Shown: positions 54,317 to 63,222, counted from the stretch's first letter. The stretch: 64,000 nt of DNA from Bacteroidota bacterium (GCA_023387985.1 JAEWHC010000008.1:124001-188000); one strand, 5' to 3'. Notes: generated from the letters alone by a model not told the origin. Program-made: numbers and translations.

Positions 54317-54934
54317 ATGAAAAATATGTTGTTGACCGCGATTTTCTCCCTGTTTGTTGCAGGCATGGCCATGGCGCAAACCAATCCTTTCAAAAACCTC
54401 AGCTATGGGGACAAAGCTGAAAACACGCTCTACCTCGGCGTTGACAATATCCTTGTACTGACAGATTCCTCATATGTTGTTCAACCCCGTGAAGGCCTGG
54501 TTATTAAAGACGGCAAAATTTACCTGAGGCCGACCAATATGAGCGATTTTGTAGTGAACCTGCAAACGCCGGACAGCCTGATGCCGGTTACTTATATGGT
54601 AAAGATGCTGCCGGTTCCCCAGGCGCATTTTGAAGGAATTGACACCAATTTTGTTAGCATTGCTCAGCTTGAAAACCCCAACCAGGTTCTTATTGTGGAA
54701 GGCCCTGCGGAATTTGAAGGTTTTTACGATGGCTACGAAATCAGCTCATTTGTAGTGGAATATTCAGGTCAGACCTATGAGCAAAAAGGCAACAAGCTTT
54801 CTAAAGAATTGCTGGATGCATTGAAGCAAAACAGCGACCAGACCCTGACGCTGAGCCGGGTAAAAGCGAAGCATAAGGATACCGGCAAGCCGCTATTCCT
54901 ATATGGTACGCAGGTGTTCAACATCGGCCAATAA
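54317..54934 (+). CDS. Secreted GldM C-terminal-like protein
   Basis: 205 aa from ATG 54317, which starts directly with a signal peptide (residues 1-21, AGMAMAQ). Two immunoglobulin-like blocks are seen. The first is TLYLGVDNILVL...YMVKMLPVPQAHFEG, which resembles the repeating VDN...RVKxLPxP pattern of the third domain of GldM, the type IX secretion/gliding stalk protein. The second is FEGFYDGYEISSFVVEYSGQ...LTLSRVKAKHKDTGKPLFLYGTQVFNI, which resembles GldM's last domain. The N-terminal membrane helix and the first domains of GldM are absent. I infer a free periplasmic or exported paralogue of the stalk tip. No other gld or spr genes are nearby. Confidence 0.6.
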   Translation: MKNMLLTAIFSLFVAGMAMAQTNPFKNLSYGDKAENTLYLGVDNILVLTDSSYVVQPREGLVIKDGKIYLRPTNMSDFVVNLQTPDSLMPVTYMVKMLPVPQAHFEGIDTNFVSIAQLENPNQVLIVEGPAEFEGFYDGYEISSFVVEYSGQTYEQKGNKLSKELLDALKQNSDQTLTLSRVKAKHKDTGKPLFLYGTQVFNIGQ

Positions 54935-54950
54935 AAAATTACAGAATGAA

Positions 54951-54977
54951 AAAACCGGATTAATTCCGGTTTTTTTG
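54951..54977 (+). terminator. Terminator after the GldM-C-like gene
   Basis: Arms AAAACCGGA and TCCGGTTTT with a 5-nt loop, followed by more T. Intrinsic type. Confidence 0.85.
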
Positions 54978-55084
54978 TTTCTATTCATTCCATCAGAATC
55001 CTGCTATAGTGCTGCTATCAGGCTGCAAATCCATGGCCATTATTACGGCTTTCGATTGATGTGAAATACGGATCAGCCCTCAGC

Positions 55085-55107
55085 AAAAAAACCGGGTATG
55101 ATCCCGG
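55085..55107 (-). terminator. Terminator of the Bax-inhibitor gene
   Basis: Minus strand stem CCGGG / CCCGG with a 6-nt loop, followed by a run of T (A-run at 55085-55091 on the plus strand). It lies just downstream of the stop at 55141. Confidence 0.7.
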
Positions 55108-55140
55108 CTTCCTGTTCAAGTTTCATTCAGGCCCCATCAG

Positions 55141-55899
55141 CTAATTCCGGTTCGCGAAGCGGCTCAATAGTCTCAGGATTTCGAGGTACAACCACACCAG
55201 TGTAACCAATAATCCGAAAGCCCCAAACCATTCCATGTATTTGGGTGCGCCATGTTGTGCGCCTTTTTCAATCATGTCGAAATCGAGCAACAAATTCATG
55301 GAAGCGATGCCCACAACAAAAAGGCTGATGCCGATGCCAAGTAAGGAGCTGTCGTGCATGAAAGGAACTGCCACACCAAACAGGCGCAATACCCAGGTAA
55401 TCACGTAAAATATGAGGATTCCAACGGTTGCGGTTACGATCATGGAGCGGAATTTATCCGTCACTTTGATCGCCCGGAAATGATACAGGAGAAACATGGC
55501 TAAGGCTGTGCCAAGCGTAAGGCCCACTGCATTCACGATGATGTTGGGCATGCTTTCCACAAATGCATTATTGAAAAATGCCGAAATGGCCCCAATAAAA
55601 AGCCCTTCCAGTATGCCATATAAAGGTGCTAAAAACGGCGCCCATTCCTTTTTAAAAATGATGACAAAAGCTACAATTAATCCGCCAATCATGCCTCCCC
55701 ATAAATAAGGGCTCACATCCTGCCCTTTATAAAATCCACTCCAGGTATAGTATGCCCCGCCCATAACCATCAACATCAGGAAACCAAAACGGTTCATAGT
55801 GCCTCTTATCGTCATGGTTTGGCCTGTACGGGTAATAAGCTGGCTACCGGTAAATGCTTTTTCGGTTAATGCAGGATTTGAAGATTTGAATATTGCCAT
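55141..55899 (-). CDS. Bax inhibitor-1/YccA family membrane protein
   Basis: 252 aa with seven hydrophobic helices from residue 36 on, and an N-terminal soluble stretch (SSNPALTEKAFTGSQLIT) as in the larger YccA-type Bacteroidota/Actinobacteria group (PF12811). Conserved membrane segments such as GLFIGAISAFFNNAF and IGISLFVVGIASMNLLLDFDMIE carry the acidic residues that in BsYetJ form a pH-sensitive calcium-leak site. Function in this group is not established; a role in membrane protein quality control or calcium leak is inferred from relatives. The gene stands alone. Confidence 0.88.
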   Translation of the reverse strand: MAIFKSSNPALTEKAFTGSQLITRTGQTMTIRGTMNRFGFLMLMVMGGAYYTWSGFYKGQDVSPYLWGGMIGGLIVAFVIIFKKEWAPFLAPLYGILEGLFIGAISAFFNNAFVESMPNIIVNAVGLTLGTALAMFLLYHFRAIKVTDKFRSMIVTATVGILIFYVITWVLRLFGVAVPFMHDSSLLGIGISLFVVGIASMNLLLDFDMIEKGAQHGAPKYMEWFGAFGLLVTLVWLYLEILRLLSRFANRN

Positions 55900-56156
55900 T
55901 GTTGTTTTTTTATTGGAGCCAAATTTCGGGGATTTGCAGTAGAATCAAATGGATTTAAGAAGACGTTGATCGGCGAACTGATAATTGCGCCTCGCTATGC
56001 CCACTCCATGCCTTCAAACCTTCTTCTGATTTTCAATTTCCAGGCCGGGAACGGCTACAATTTTAATGCAGGCAATTACCAAAATCTTAAATACAGGCTT
56101 GAATGATGGCTTTTGAGCACTAAAATTTAACTTTACAACCTTTAAATAAATAATTC

Positions 56157-57818
56157 ATGCGCAAATTCTTTCCATTATTCCTGCTTATTGTATTTACCAC
56201 ATTGCAAACCGGCGCCCAAAGCCGAAAAGAACTGAGGGCAAGGGCCAAGGCCAATGCAACCATTGAGCAAAACCTCCGGACCCATATTGGATTTCTTGCT
56301 AGCGATGATCTTGAAGGTCGCCGCACCGGCACACCAGGAGAAGCCAAAGCCGCGGCTTTCCTTGCCGATTATTATACACGCCTTGGCATTCAGCCGGTTT
56401 CCGGGCACTCCCATCAATTGCCTTTTGAGGTAAACGAAGGGGTATTTCCTGCAAGCGGAACCCATTATGAAATCAATGATATTCAACTCGAACCGGTTAC
56501 CGATCTCATCCCTTTGCCCTGGAGCCACCTGGGCACAGCCATTCAGGGAAGCGCTTTTGTAAATGTGCATGAAGCCAACACCCCATGGTGGTTTGATATA
56601 GCACCGGTTTTGGAAGAAAACAAGACCAATCCGCATTTTATGGCTGACCAGGTTTTGCGCGATAAAGCCAAAGAAGTGGCTGCTAAAGGCGCCAAAGCTT
56701 TGCTGGTTTACAACAGCGGCAATATGGAAGACGGCATCCGCTACAGTTCAAAAGACAACACCGAAACCGTGCATATCCCTGTTTATTTTCTCACCAGCGC
56801 AGGGCTGAAAAAAAGCAGGCTGCTGGAAGAATCTTCAGCTTACAGTAACCTGACTACAACCCTTGCGCCAAAAATCAAAACCGGCTTAAATGTGGCCGCC
56901 TATCTAGACAACGGAGCGCCATATACGGTGATTCTTGGCGCCCACTACGACCACCTGGGTTATGGTGAGGATGGCAACAGCCGCCACGCCGGAGAGCCTT
57001 CCATACACAACGGTGCTGATGATAACGCAAGTGGAACCGCCGTGCTGATGGAACTGGCCCGACTGCTCAGCCAGCATAAAAAATCCGTTCCCGTTAATGT
57101 GCTCTTTCTGCATTTCAGCGGCGAAGAACTGGGATTGTACGGATCTAAATACTATACCTCCAACCCGTTGTTGCCCTTTGCCCAGGTCAGCTATATGATC
57201 AATATGGATATGGTTGGCCGCCTCAATGCGGAAAAAACCCTGACCATTGGCGGTGTGGGCACGAGCCCTGCCTGGGGTAACCTCATCCCCCAAAATACCA
57301 AATACGGACTCACATATAAAGTGGACAGCAGCGGCTCAGGGCCCAGCGACCATACTTCGTTTTACCGTATGGATTTACCCGTATTGTTTTTCTTCACCGG
57401 CCTGCATACCGATTACCATAAACCCGGCGATGACGCCAACCTCATCAATTATAAAGGCGCCACCGACATCACCAATACCATTTATGATGTGGTGATGAAA
57501 ACCCCACGTAATGAAAAACTGGTATTTACAAAAACCGCTGAACGCAGTATGGGCACCGGAACTTTCAGGGTAAGCATTGGCATTATGCCCGATTACACTT
57601 TTAGTGGAACCGGCATAAAAGCCGACGGGGTAATCGACAACCGCCCGGCTAAAAAAGCCGGTGTGGAAACCGGGGACATAATTGTGCAATTGGGCGAACA
57701 CCTCATTACGAGCATGGAAACCTATATGCAGGCTTTAAACCGGTTCAACAAAGGGGAAAGTACTACCGTTACCGTGAAGCGTGGAGATAAGATTCTCGAA
57801 TTTCCAATAACTTTTTAA
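56157..57818 (+). CDS. Secreted M28-family zinc aminopeptidase with PDZ domain
   Basis: 553 aa with a signal peptide to about residue 20 (TLQTGAQ). A PA-type insert lies at about 160-230. The M28 metal centre is complete: HYDHLG at 263-268, NGADDNASG around 286 (bridging Asp), GEELGLYGS at 322-330 (catalytic Glu), MDMVGR, and the last ligand in LHTDYHKPGDD. A C-terminal PDZ domain (about 460-553, IGIMPDYTFSGTG...GDIIVQLGEHLI) may bind a substrate tail or partner. It cuts N-terminal amino acids from peptides. It overlaps the next gene by one base (TAATG), so the two are coupled. Confidence 0.93.
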   Translation: MRKFFPLFLLIVFTTLQTGAQSRKELRARAKANATIEQNLRTHIGFLASDDLEGRRTGTPGEAKAAAFLADYYTRLGIQPVSGHSHQLPFEVNEGVFPASGTHYEINDIQLEPVTDLIPLPWSHLGTAIQGSAFVNVHEANTPWWFDIAPVLEENKTNPHFMADQVLRDKAKEVAAKGAKALLVYNSGNMEDGIRYSSKDNTETVHIPVYFLTSAGLKKSRLLEESSAYSNLTTTLAPKIKTGLNVAAYLDNGAPYTVILGAHYDHLGYGEDGNSRHAGEPSIHNGADDNASGTAVLMELARLLSQHKKSVPVNVLFLHFSGEELGLYGSKYYTSNPLLPFAQVSYMINMDMVGRLNAEKTLTIGGVGTSPAWGNLIPQNTKYGLTYKVDSSGSGPSDHTSFYRMDLPVLFFFTGLHTDYHKPGDDANLINYKGATDITNTIYDVVMKTPRNEKLVFTKTAERSMGTGTFRVSIGIMPDYTFSGTGIKADGVIDNRPAKKAGVETGDIIVQLGEHLITSMETYMQALNRFNKGESTTVTVKRGDKILEFPITF

Positions 57819-58264
57819 TGGCGAATATGGCCAGGTTGCAGATTGATAACGAAGCCCTTGCCAACGAATATTTCGAAAATTCGGTGGTCATCGCCATTCA
57901 GACCAGCCTGCACCCGCACAAGTTCATCTGGATGGTGAATGAACAGTTCAGGTTTGATTTTCGTTACCAGCATGGAAGTGAACTGGAGCTGGAAAGAAAG
58001 GGTCGTAAATTTGTTTTTCCAATCTTTCGCTACGTGGAAGAAAGGGTAAGCGGGCAACACGTTATTTACACCAATCAAAATGATGGTGAATACCTGCTTC
58101 CCGAAATGCGGCATACCGATTACCTCTGGTTTGTACAAATGGATGTGCCTTCTCGTGAACTTGCCGATATACTGGCACAGGAGTTGCGGAAATTAGATGC
58201 TATCCAAATGGTAAGTACGCTTGAAAATGACAAAATCAAAAACAAGCAAAACCTCATCCTCTGA
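57818..58264 (+). CDS. IPExxVDY family protein
   Basis: 148 aa, soluble, no signal peptide. The motif near residue 93 is LLPEMRHTDYLWFV, corresponding to the IPExxVDY signature of a Bacteroidota-only family of about 150 aa. Start ATG 57818 overlaps the peptidase stop; ATG 57827 (MARLQID) is the alternative. The function is unknown. It is cotranscribed with the M28 peptidase and the pterin dehydratase 11 bp downstream. Confidence 0.8.
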   Translation: MANMARLQIDNEALANEYFENSVVIAIQTSLHPHKFIWMVNEQFRFDFRYQHGSELELERKGRKFVFPIFRYVEERVSGQHVIYTNQNDGEYLLPEMRHTDYLWFVQMDVPSRELADILAQELRKLDAIQMVSTLENDKIKNKQNLIL

Positions 58265-58275
58265 AAACTCCTAAA

Positions 58276-58527
58276 ATGTTTGAAGAAAAGAAAAATAAGC
58301 TCTACGCCAAATTCACTTTTGCCAATTTCAGTGAAGCCTTTGCTTTTATGACACAGGTAGCGCTCGCCGCAGAAAAAATGGATCATCATCCCAACTGGAA
58401 AAACGTTTGGAATACGGTAGAAATTACTTTGAGCACGCATGATGCAGGAGATGTGATCACTAAAAAGGACGAGAAACTGGCAGAAACCATAGAAAAAATC
58501 TGGAAGACCTGGGAAAAGCCTTCCTGA
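58276..58527 (+). CDS. phhB: Pterin-4a-carbinolamine dehydratase (PhhB/PCD)
   Basis: 83 aa, short for the family (about 95-110), because the N-terminal strand is partly missing. The active-site signature KMDHHPNWKNVWNTVEITLSTHDAGDVT-like block is complete: H-H-P, the aromatic W, the second H and D. It regenerates the pterin cofactor after aromatic amino acid hydroxylation by removing water from 4a-hydroxytetrahydrobiopterin. The matching hydroxylase phhA is 3.4 kb downstream, with the clp genes in between. Confidence 0.88.
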   Translation: MFEEKKNKLYAKFTFANFSEAFAFMTQVALAAEKMDHHPNWKNVWNTVEITLSTHDAGDVITKKDEKLAETIEKIWKTWEKPS

Positions 58528-58630
58528 ATTGGGGAAGCTGAGCCTGTTGTTTGCGCCAAAATGACGTACCGGTTGCGTATGCACAATATTTGAAGTAAAT
58601 TGGAACATTGCAAAACCGCCAAATAAGATT

Positions 58631-59365
58631 ATGGATATAAATAAGGAATTTAACCGGTTTGCCATTGGGCACCGCAACATCAGCAGCAATACGCTGAATG
58701 ATTACCAGAAAAAATCAATGGAGAAACTGGCGGCTTCGCCCTTTTGGGGCATTGAAGCGCCTACAGGCCTTACCCCAAATATTATTGAAGAACGTCCGAT
58801 GAACATTGCCGTTATGGACGTGTACAGCCGGTTGATGATGGATCGCATCATCTTTTTAGGTTATCCCATCAGCGAGGAAGTAGCGAACATTGTTACCGCT
58901 CAGTTGCTGTTCCTGGAAAGCACCGACCGCGCAAGGGACATCCAGATGTACATTAACAGTCCTGGTGGAAGTGTGTATGCAGGCCTGGGCATGTATGATA
59001 CCATGCAGTTTATCGGCCCCGATATTGCCACCATTTGTACAGGGATGGCAGCCAGTATGGCAGCCGTGCTAATGGCTGCAGGCGCCCATGGAAAACGCAC
59101 CGCCCTTCGGCACAGCCGCATTATGATCCATCAGCCAAGCGCTGGCGCCATGGGGCAGGCAAGCGACATTGAAATAACGGTGAAAGAAGTATTACGGCTT
59201 AAAAGCGAATTGTACGAGATCCTCGCGACCCATACCGGAAAAACCATGCAGGAAATAGCGGATGACAGCGACCGTGACAAATGGCTCGATTCCTTTGAAG
59301 CCAAAGCTTACGGACTCGTGGATGAAGTACTGCTGACCAACCCTAGGAAGGAAAAGGTGAAATAG
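58631..59365 (+). CDS. clpP: ClpP protease subunit 1, with N-terminal extension
   Basis: 244 aa, about 45 longer than E. coli ClpP because of an extra N-terminal region (1-50) with no signal character. The catalytic triad is complete: S142 in GMAASMAAV, H167 in IMIHQPS, and D216 in SDRDKWL. The motif INSPGGSVYAGLG is the oxyanion loop region. It forms a serine-protease barrel of two heptameric rings. It starts a clpP1-clpP2-clpX run in which the two ClpP could form mixed rings. Confidence 0.93.
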   Translation: MDINKEFNRFAIGHRNISSNTLNDYQKKSMEKLAASPFWGIEAPTGLTPNIIEERPMNIAVMDVYSRLMMDRIIFLGYPISEEVANIVTAQLLFLESTDRARDIQMYINSPGGSVYAGLGMYDTMQFIGPDIATICTGMAASMAAVLMAAGAHGKRTALRHSRIMIHQPSAGAMGQASDIEITVKEVLRLKSELYEILATHTGKTMQEIADDSDRDKWLDSFEAKAYGLVDEVLLTNPRKEKVK

Positions 59366-59390
59366 AATCGTGTGGCTGAAAAAATATTAA

Positions 59391-60047
59391 ATGAAAAGAG
59401 AATCCAATACTATGAACAATATAAAACTCTCCACCAATCCATTCCGTTATGATGACGAGGAGGAAAATCCTGAAAGCCCGGTTGTAGAACTGGGGATGGA
59501 AAAGATGATGAGTGGATGGCAATTCGACAAGAAATTCATTGAGCAGCGCAAGATCTTTTTGTGGGGTGTGGTGGATGATAAGAGTGCAAAAGACATCACA
59601 AGCCGTTTGCTTTACCTCGATGCCGTTGATCCGGGTAAAGAAATAAAGTTTTACATCAATAGCCCGGGCGGTATGGTTACCAGCGGTATGGTGATTTACG
59701 ATACCATGCAAATGGTCAGCAGCCCGGTTAGCACCATTTGTATGGGCATGGCAGCCAGCATGGGAAGCATTTTACTGAGCGGAGGAAAAAAAGGCAAACG
59801 GTACATCTACCCGCATGGTGAGGTCATGATTCACCAGCCTAGTGGCGGTGGCCGTGGCACAAGCGCAGACCTGGAAATTATGGCCCGCCAGATACAGAAA
59901 ACCAAAGTGCTCGGGGCGCAGATCCTGTCAAAAAATACCGCGCAGACCTTTGAGCGTGTAATGAAGGATTTTGACCGTGACTACTGGATGGATGCTAAGG
60001 AAAGCATTGAATACGGCATTGTAGACAGCATTCTCAACAAACTTTAA
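59391..60047 (+). CDS. clpP: ClpP protease subunit 2
   Basis: 218 aa from ATG 59391 (alternative ATG 59412). Catalytic residues S123 (GMAASMGSI), H148 (VMIHQPS) and D197 (DFDRDYWM) are all present, so it should be active. It differs widely from ClpP1 (the two share mainly the core blocks), so this is not a recent duplicate. It is preceded by 25 bp and followed by a 159-bp gap with a hairpin before clpX. Confidence 0.92.
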   Translation: MKRESNTMNNIKLSTNPFRYDDEEENPESPVVELGMEKMMSGWQFDKKFIEQRKIFLWGVVDDKSAKDITSRLLYLDAVDPGKEIKFYINSPGGMVTSGMVIYDTMQMVSSPVSTICMGMAASMGSILLSGGKKGKRYIYPHGEVMIHQPSGGGRGTSADLEIMARQIQKTKVLGAQILSKNTAQTFERVMKDFDRDYWMDAKESIEYGIVDSILNKL

Positions 60048-60109
60048 TCTTGTTGCGACAAGTTTGTTGCGGAATTTTCATTCAAAAATTTATTCATAAA
60101 AATACAGGT

Positions 60110-60129
60110 GGTGCGGGGCTTTCCGCACC
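60110..60129 (+). terminator. Hairpin between clpP2 and clpX
   Basis: Arms GGTGCGG and CCGCACC with loop GGCTTT; no T-run follows. It may be a partial terminator that lowers clpX relative to clpP, or an RNA stability element. Confidence 0.4.
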
Positions 60130-60206
60130 ATTACTGGTTGATTCTGATTAACTTTACCAACTGAGCGCAAACACCGGAACAAAAAAGCCGGACCTTTACT
60201 TTAGAA

Positions 60207-61451
60207 ATGTCTAAATCCAATTATACATGTTCTTTTTGCGGCCGTGGCCGGAACGACGTCAAAATACTGATCGCCGGGCTGCAGAATGCACATATCTGTG
60301 AGCAATGCGTGGGCAGTGCCATGGAAATCCTGGAAACCGAAAACCTGATCATGCAAAAAAATGAAGGGGATGAACCGGCCGGGATGATCATGAAAACTCC
60401 CCGTGAGATCAAAGATTACCTGGATGAATATGTTATCGGGCAGGATGAGGCCAAAAAAATCCTCAGCGTAGCCGTTTACAATCATTTCAAACGCCTCAAC
60501 CAACCCAAGGGCAGCGATGCGGATGATGTGGAAATTGAAAAAAGCAATATCATCCTGGTTGGTGAAACCGGTACGGGTAAAACGTTGCTGGCCAAAACCA
60601 TTGCCCGGCTGCTCAATGTGCCGTTCGCCATTGTGGATGCCACCGTATTTACGGAAGCTGGTTATGTAGGCGAAGATGTGGAGAGCATGCTTACCCGCTT
60701 GCTGCAAAGCTGCGATTACGATGTGGAAGCTGCCCAGAAAGGCATTGTCTATATTGATGAGATCGATAAGATCGCCAGAAAAAATGACAATCCCAGCATC
60801 ACCCGTGATGTTAGCGGTGAAGGTGTACAACAAGGCCTGCTAAAAATGCTGGAAGGCACCGAAGTTTTGGTACCCCCGCAGGGAGGCCGCAAACACCCTG
60901 AACAAAAAATGGTGAAGGTGGATACCCGTAATATCCTTTTTATAGCCGGTGGCGCTTTTGATGGTGTGGACAAGATCATCGCCCGCCGCATAAATACCAA
61001 CGCCATAGGCTTTAATGTAAACAAGGAATTGCAGGAATTCCAAAAAAACAATCTTTTGCAGTTCATCAATCCTCAGGATCTTAAACATTTCGGGCTTATT
61101 CCTGAATTGCTTGGCCGTTTGCCTGTGGTAACCTACCTGCGCAGCCTCGATGCAGCAACCTTACGCAGCATTCTTACTGAACCCCGCAATGCGTTAATCC
61201 GCCAGTACGTTAAATTGTTTGAACTCGAAGGGATCACGCTGAACTTTGAACCGGAAGTTTACGATTACATTGTTGAAAAAGCCCTTGAATTCAAACTCGG
61301 CGCCCGTGGTCTGCGCAGCATCTGTGAAACCATTCTCACCGATGCCATGTTTGACCTGCCCGGTAAAAAGGCCACCCGCTTTACGGTGACCATGACTTAT
61401 GCCAAACAAAAGTTTGACAGCAGCAAAATGAATCTTCTCAAAGTAGCCTGA
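60207..61451 (+). CDS. clpX: ClpX unfoldase
   Basis: 414 aa, standard length. The N-terminal zinc-binding domain has C8, C11, C31 and C34. The AAA+ core has P-loop GETGTGKT (119-126), Walker B IVYIDEIDKIA, pore loop segment EAGYVGEDVE, sensor and arginine-finger region GLIPELLGRLPVV, and C-terminal GARGLRSICE. It recognises, unfolds and feeds proteins to ClpP. Adjacent clpP genes make this a full ClpXP locus. Ends in TGA, so TAA and TGA are both normal stops here. Confidence 0.96.
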   Translation: MSKSNYTCSFCGRGRNDVKILIAGLQNAHICEQCVGSAMEILETENLIMQKNEGDEPAGMIMKTPREIKDYLDEYVIGQDEAKKILSVAVYNHFKRLNQPKGSDADDVEIEKSNIILVGETGTGKTLLAKTIARLLNVPFAIVDATVFTEAGYVGEDVESMLTRLLQSCDYDVEAAQKGIVYIDEIDKIARKNDNPSITRDVSGEGVQQGLLKMLEGTEVLVPPQGGRKHPEQKMVKVDTRNILFIAGGAFDGVDKIIARRINTNAIGFNVNKELQEFQKNNLLQFINPQDLKHFGLIPELLGRLPVVTYLRSLDAATLRSILTEPRNALIRQYVKLFELEGITLNFEPEVYDYIVEKALEFKLGARGLRSICETILTDAMFDLPGKKATRFTVTMTYAKQKFDSSKMNLLKVA

Positions 61452-61478
61452 TTATTAAACCTTTTATACAAACCATCC

Positions 61479-61859
61479 ATGACCGAATTAAGAGCCAGAC
61501 TGATTGCCGAAGCAGGCCTCAGCGAAGACCAAGCCATACTTACCATTGGTGTTCTTCGCAATTTCATCAACGAAAAAGTACCCATGTTTGGCGGAATGGT
61601 CGATAGTTTTCTCGGCCTTGGCAGCCAGGCTTCCACCGGAACTTCAGCGGGTGCCCATGCTGACCCGCTGGCTGAACCTGAAAACCCCTTGTCGGATATT
61701 TTCGATAAACTCGGCGACTTTCTTCCCGGAGATATGGGAAAGAATCTCGAAGAATTCATGAAACGTACCGTAAATGAAGCCGGTGAACAAGCCGAAAACC
61801 TGAAAGACGAGGCAGACAGGTTTGCCGATAAAGCAAAGGATTTTTTCAAAAAGGATTAA
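61479..61859 (+). CDS. Small acidic protein of unknown function
   Basis: 126 aa. The first 35 residues are a conserved-looking helical segment (TELRARLIAEAGLSEDQAILTIGVLRNFINEKVPMF), reminiscent of the N-terminal part of DUF2780/DUF2267-type proteins. The middle is Gly/Ser-rich, and the C-terminal 45 residues form a charged amphipathic helix (EEFMKRTVNEAGEQAENLKDEADRFADKAKDFF). No signal peptide. I do not recognise it with confidence. It lies 27 bp after clpX, so it is likely cotranscribed and could be a ClpXP-linked stress protein, which is inference. Confidence 0.6.
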   Translation: MTELRARLIAEAGLSEDQAILTIGVLRNFINEKVPMFGGMVDSFLGLGSQASTGTSAGAHADPLAEPENPLSDIFDKLGDFLPGDMGKNLEEFMKRTVNEAGEQAENLKDEADRFADKAKDFFKKD

Positions 61860-61926
61860 TCTTTTTCGGGGTTGTTAAGAGTTGAGGTCCCTTATTCATG
61901 AGCCACGGGCATTGGCCTGAATCTTT

Positions 61927-61934
61927 TAAATTTG
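61927..61934 (+). promoter_or_regulatory. TAnnTTTG box 16 nt before phhA
   Basis: TAAATTTG, 16 nt, ATG 61951. Short-leader class. It suggests phhA has its own promoter and is not only read from clpX. Confidence 0.4.
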
Positions 61935-61950
61935 TCGAAAATGCTTGCCC

Positions 61951-62694
61951 ATGAAACAGGAATACGACAAATACACGCCCGAAGATCACCAGGTCTGGCA
62001 GATTCTTTATGACCGTCAAATGGAAGTGCTGCCCCCCATCGCTTCCAAAGAATACCTGGAAGGCATAAAAAAATGCCGCTTTGCCCGCACCCACATCCCC
62101 AATTTTGACGAAGTAAATGATGCCCTGCAAAAGGCTACAGGCTGGCAGGTTTACGTGGTGCCGGGACTGATAGACAATAAGCCCTTCTTTGAATTCTTAT
62201 CGGATAAGAAATTTCCAGCCACCACATGGCTGCGCAAAATGAGCCAGATCGATTACCTCGAAGAACCCGATATGTTTCACGATACTTTCGGTCATGTTCC
62301 CCTCCTTTCGATTCAGCCTTTTGTGGGATTTCTTGAATCGCTGGCCCGCATTTCGCTTAAGCATATTGACAATCCCTGGGCGGTGGAGCTGCTTGCCCGC
62401 TTGTACTGGTACACTATTGAATTTGGATTGATCCTGGAAAACGGTGAATTGAAAATATACGGTGCCGGTATCCTTTCTTCCTCGGGTGAGTCGGTTTATG
62501 CCATTAAAAGCGATGTACCGCAACGCTTGCCTTTCGACATCTCCACTATTTTCCGGACACCCTATATCAAAGACAAATACCAGCAACAATATTTTGTGAT
62601 TGATGGTTTTGATTCGCTGTTCAATAGCATTGCTGAGGTTGAGGCCTTGCTGGAAACAGAATTGAAAAGGCCCGATCCATCGTTTAAGAGCTGA
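61951..62694 (+). CDS. phhA: Phenylalanine 4-monooxygenase
   Basis: 247 aa from ATG 61951 (a TTG at 61945 would add two residues). The iron site is the two histidines in DMFHDTFGHVPLL, near residues 110-116, and a Glu in LYWYTIEFGLI. Catalytic-domain-only bacterial length, no regulatory ACT domain. It hydroxylates phenylalanine to tyrosine with tetrahydropterin and O2, so the organism is at least partly aerobic. Its partner phhB is at 58276-58527. Confidence 0.93.
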   Translation: MKQEYDKYTPEDHQVWQILYDRQMEVLPPIASKEYLEGIKKCRFARTHIPNFDEVNDALQKATGWQVYVVPGLIDNKPFFEFLSDKKFPATTWLRKMSQIDYLEEPDMFHDTFGHVPLLSIQPFVGFLESLARISLKHIDNPWAVELLARLYWYTIEFGLILENGELKIYGAGILSSSGESVYAIKSDVPQRLPFDISTIFRTPYIKDKYQQQYFVIDGFDSLFNSIAEVEALLETELKRPDPSFKS

Positions 62695-62737
62695 AAATTT
62701 ATCCAGGGGTTATTATTGTAAGGCGCTGAAAATTGTA

Positions 62738-62758
62738 GGGGACTGAAATCTTCAGCCC
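62738..62758. repeat. Imperfect palindrome between phhA and the lipoprotein gene
   Basis: CTGAA-ATC-TTCAG with flanking GGG and CCC (one extra base on the left). It resembles dispersed Bacteroidota REP-like palindromes, or a weak terminator of phhA. Confidence 0.4.
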
Positions 62759-62781
62759 AACGAAAATAAAAATATCGTTCT

Positions 62782-63222
62782 ATGAAAAAGATTCTTCTGC
62801 CGGTTATTTTATTCTTACTTGCCTGCAATTCCAATCCGAAAAACAATGATCAGCAATCCATGGAACAGCCCGGTACCGGTACCGCGCAACCTGTGAAAAA
62901 CTACCTTACCGGCAATGGATTTGAGCCCGGTTGGGCCATTCAGATTTCTGCGTTGCCCGGTGGCGATTTCCGGTTTTCGTTGCAGGTAGATTATGGCCAG
63001 GATAGTACCACCGGCCAATTGAAGCGTATGCAACATACCGCCGTAAGGGAGTTGTTTATGGGTATGGATGCGGACAATAAAACAGTTCAGGTTTTGTTTG
63101 AGAAAAAGCCCTGTACAAAACCATCGGGTGATCCGGCGGAGGGCACCATTGAAGTAAGCTGGCAGCAAAAAACCTACACGGGATGTGCAAACCACCAAAT
63201 GATGATTGATGGAAATAAATAA
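62782..63222 (+). CDS. Lipoprotein of unknown function
   Basis: 146 aa. The lipoprotein signal has lipobox LLAC with C15, then a low-complexity spacer (SNPKNNDQQSMEQPGTGTAQ). The motif GNGFEPGWAIQI resembles the RGNEPFW-x-V-x-I segment of the COG3650-type periplasmic/membrane proteins, and the paired cysteines (C113 and C137 region: KPCTKPSG, YTGCANH) probably form a disulfide. Function unknown. It overlaps the next gene by 14 bp, so they share a transcript. Confidence 0.65.
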   Translation: MKKILLPVILFLLACNSNPKNNDQQSMEQPGTGTAQPVKNYLTGNGFEPGWAIQISALPGGDFRFSLQVDYGQDSTTGQLKRMQHTAVRELFMGMDADNKTVQVLFEKKPCTKPSGDPAEGTIEVSWQQKTYTGCANHQMMIDGNK

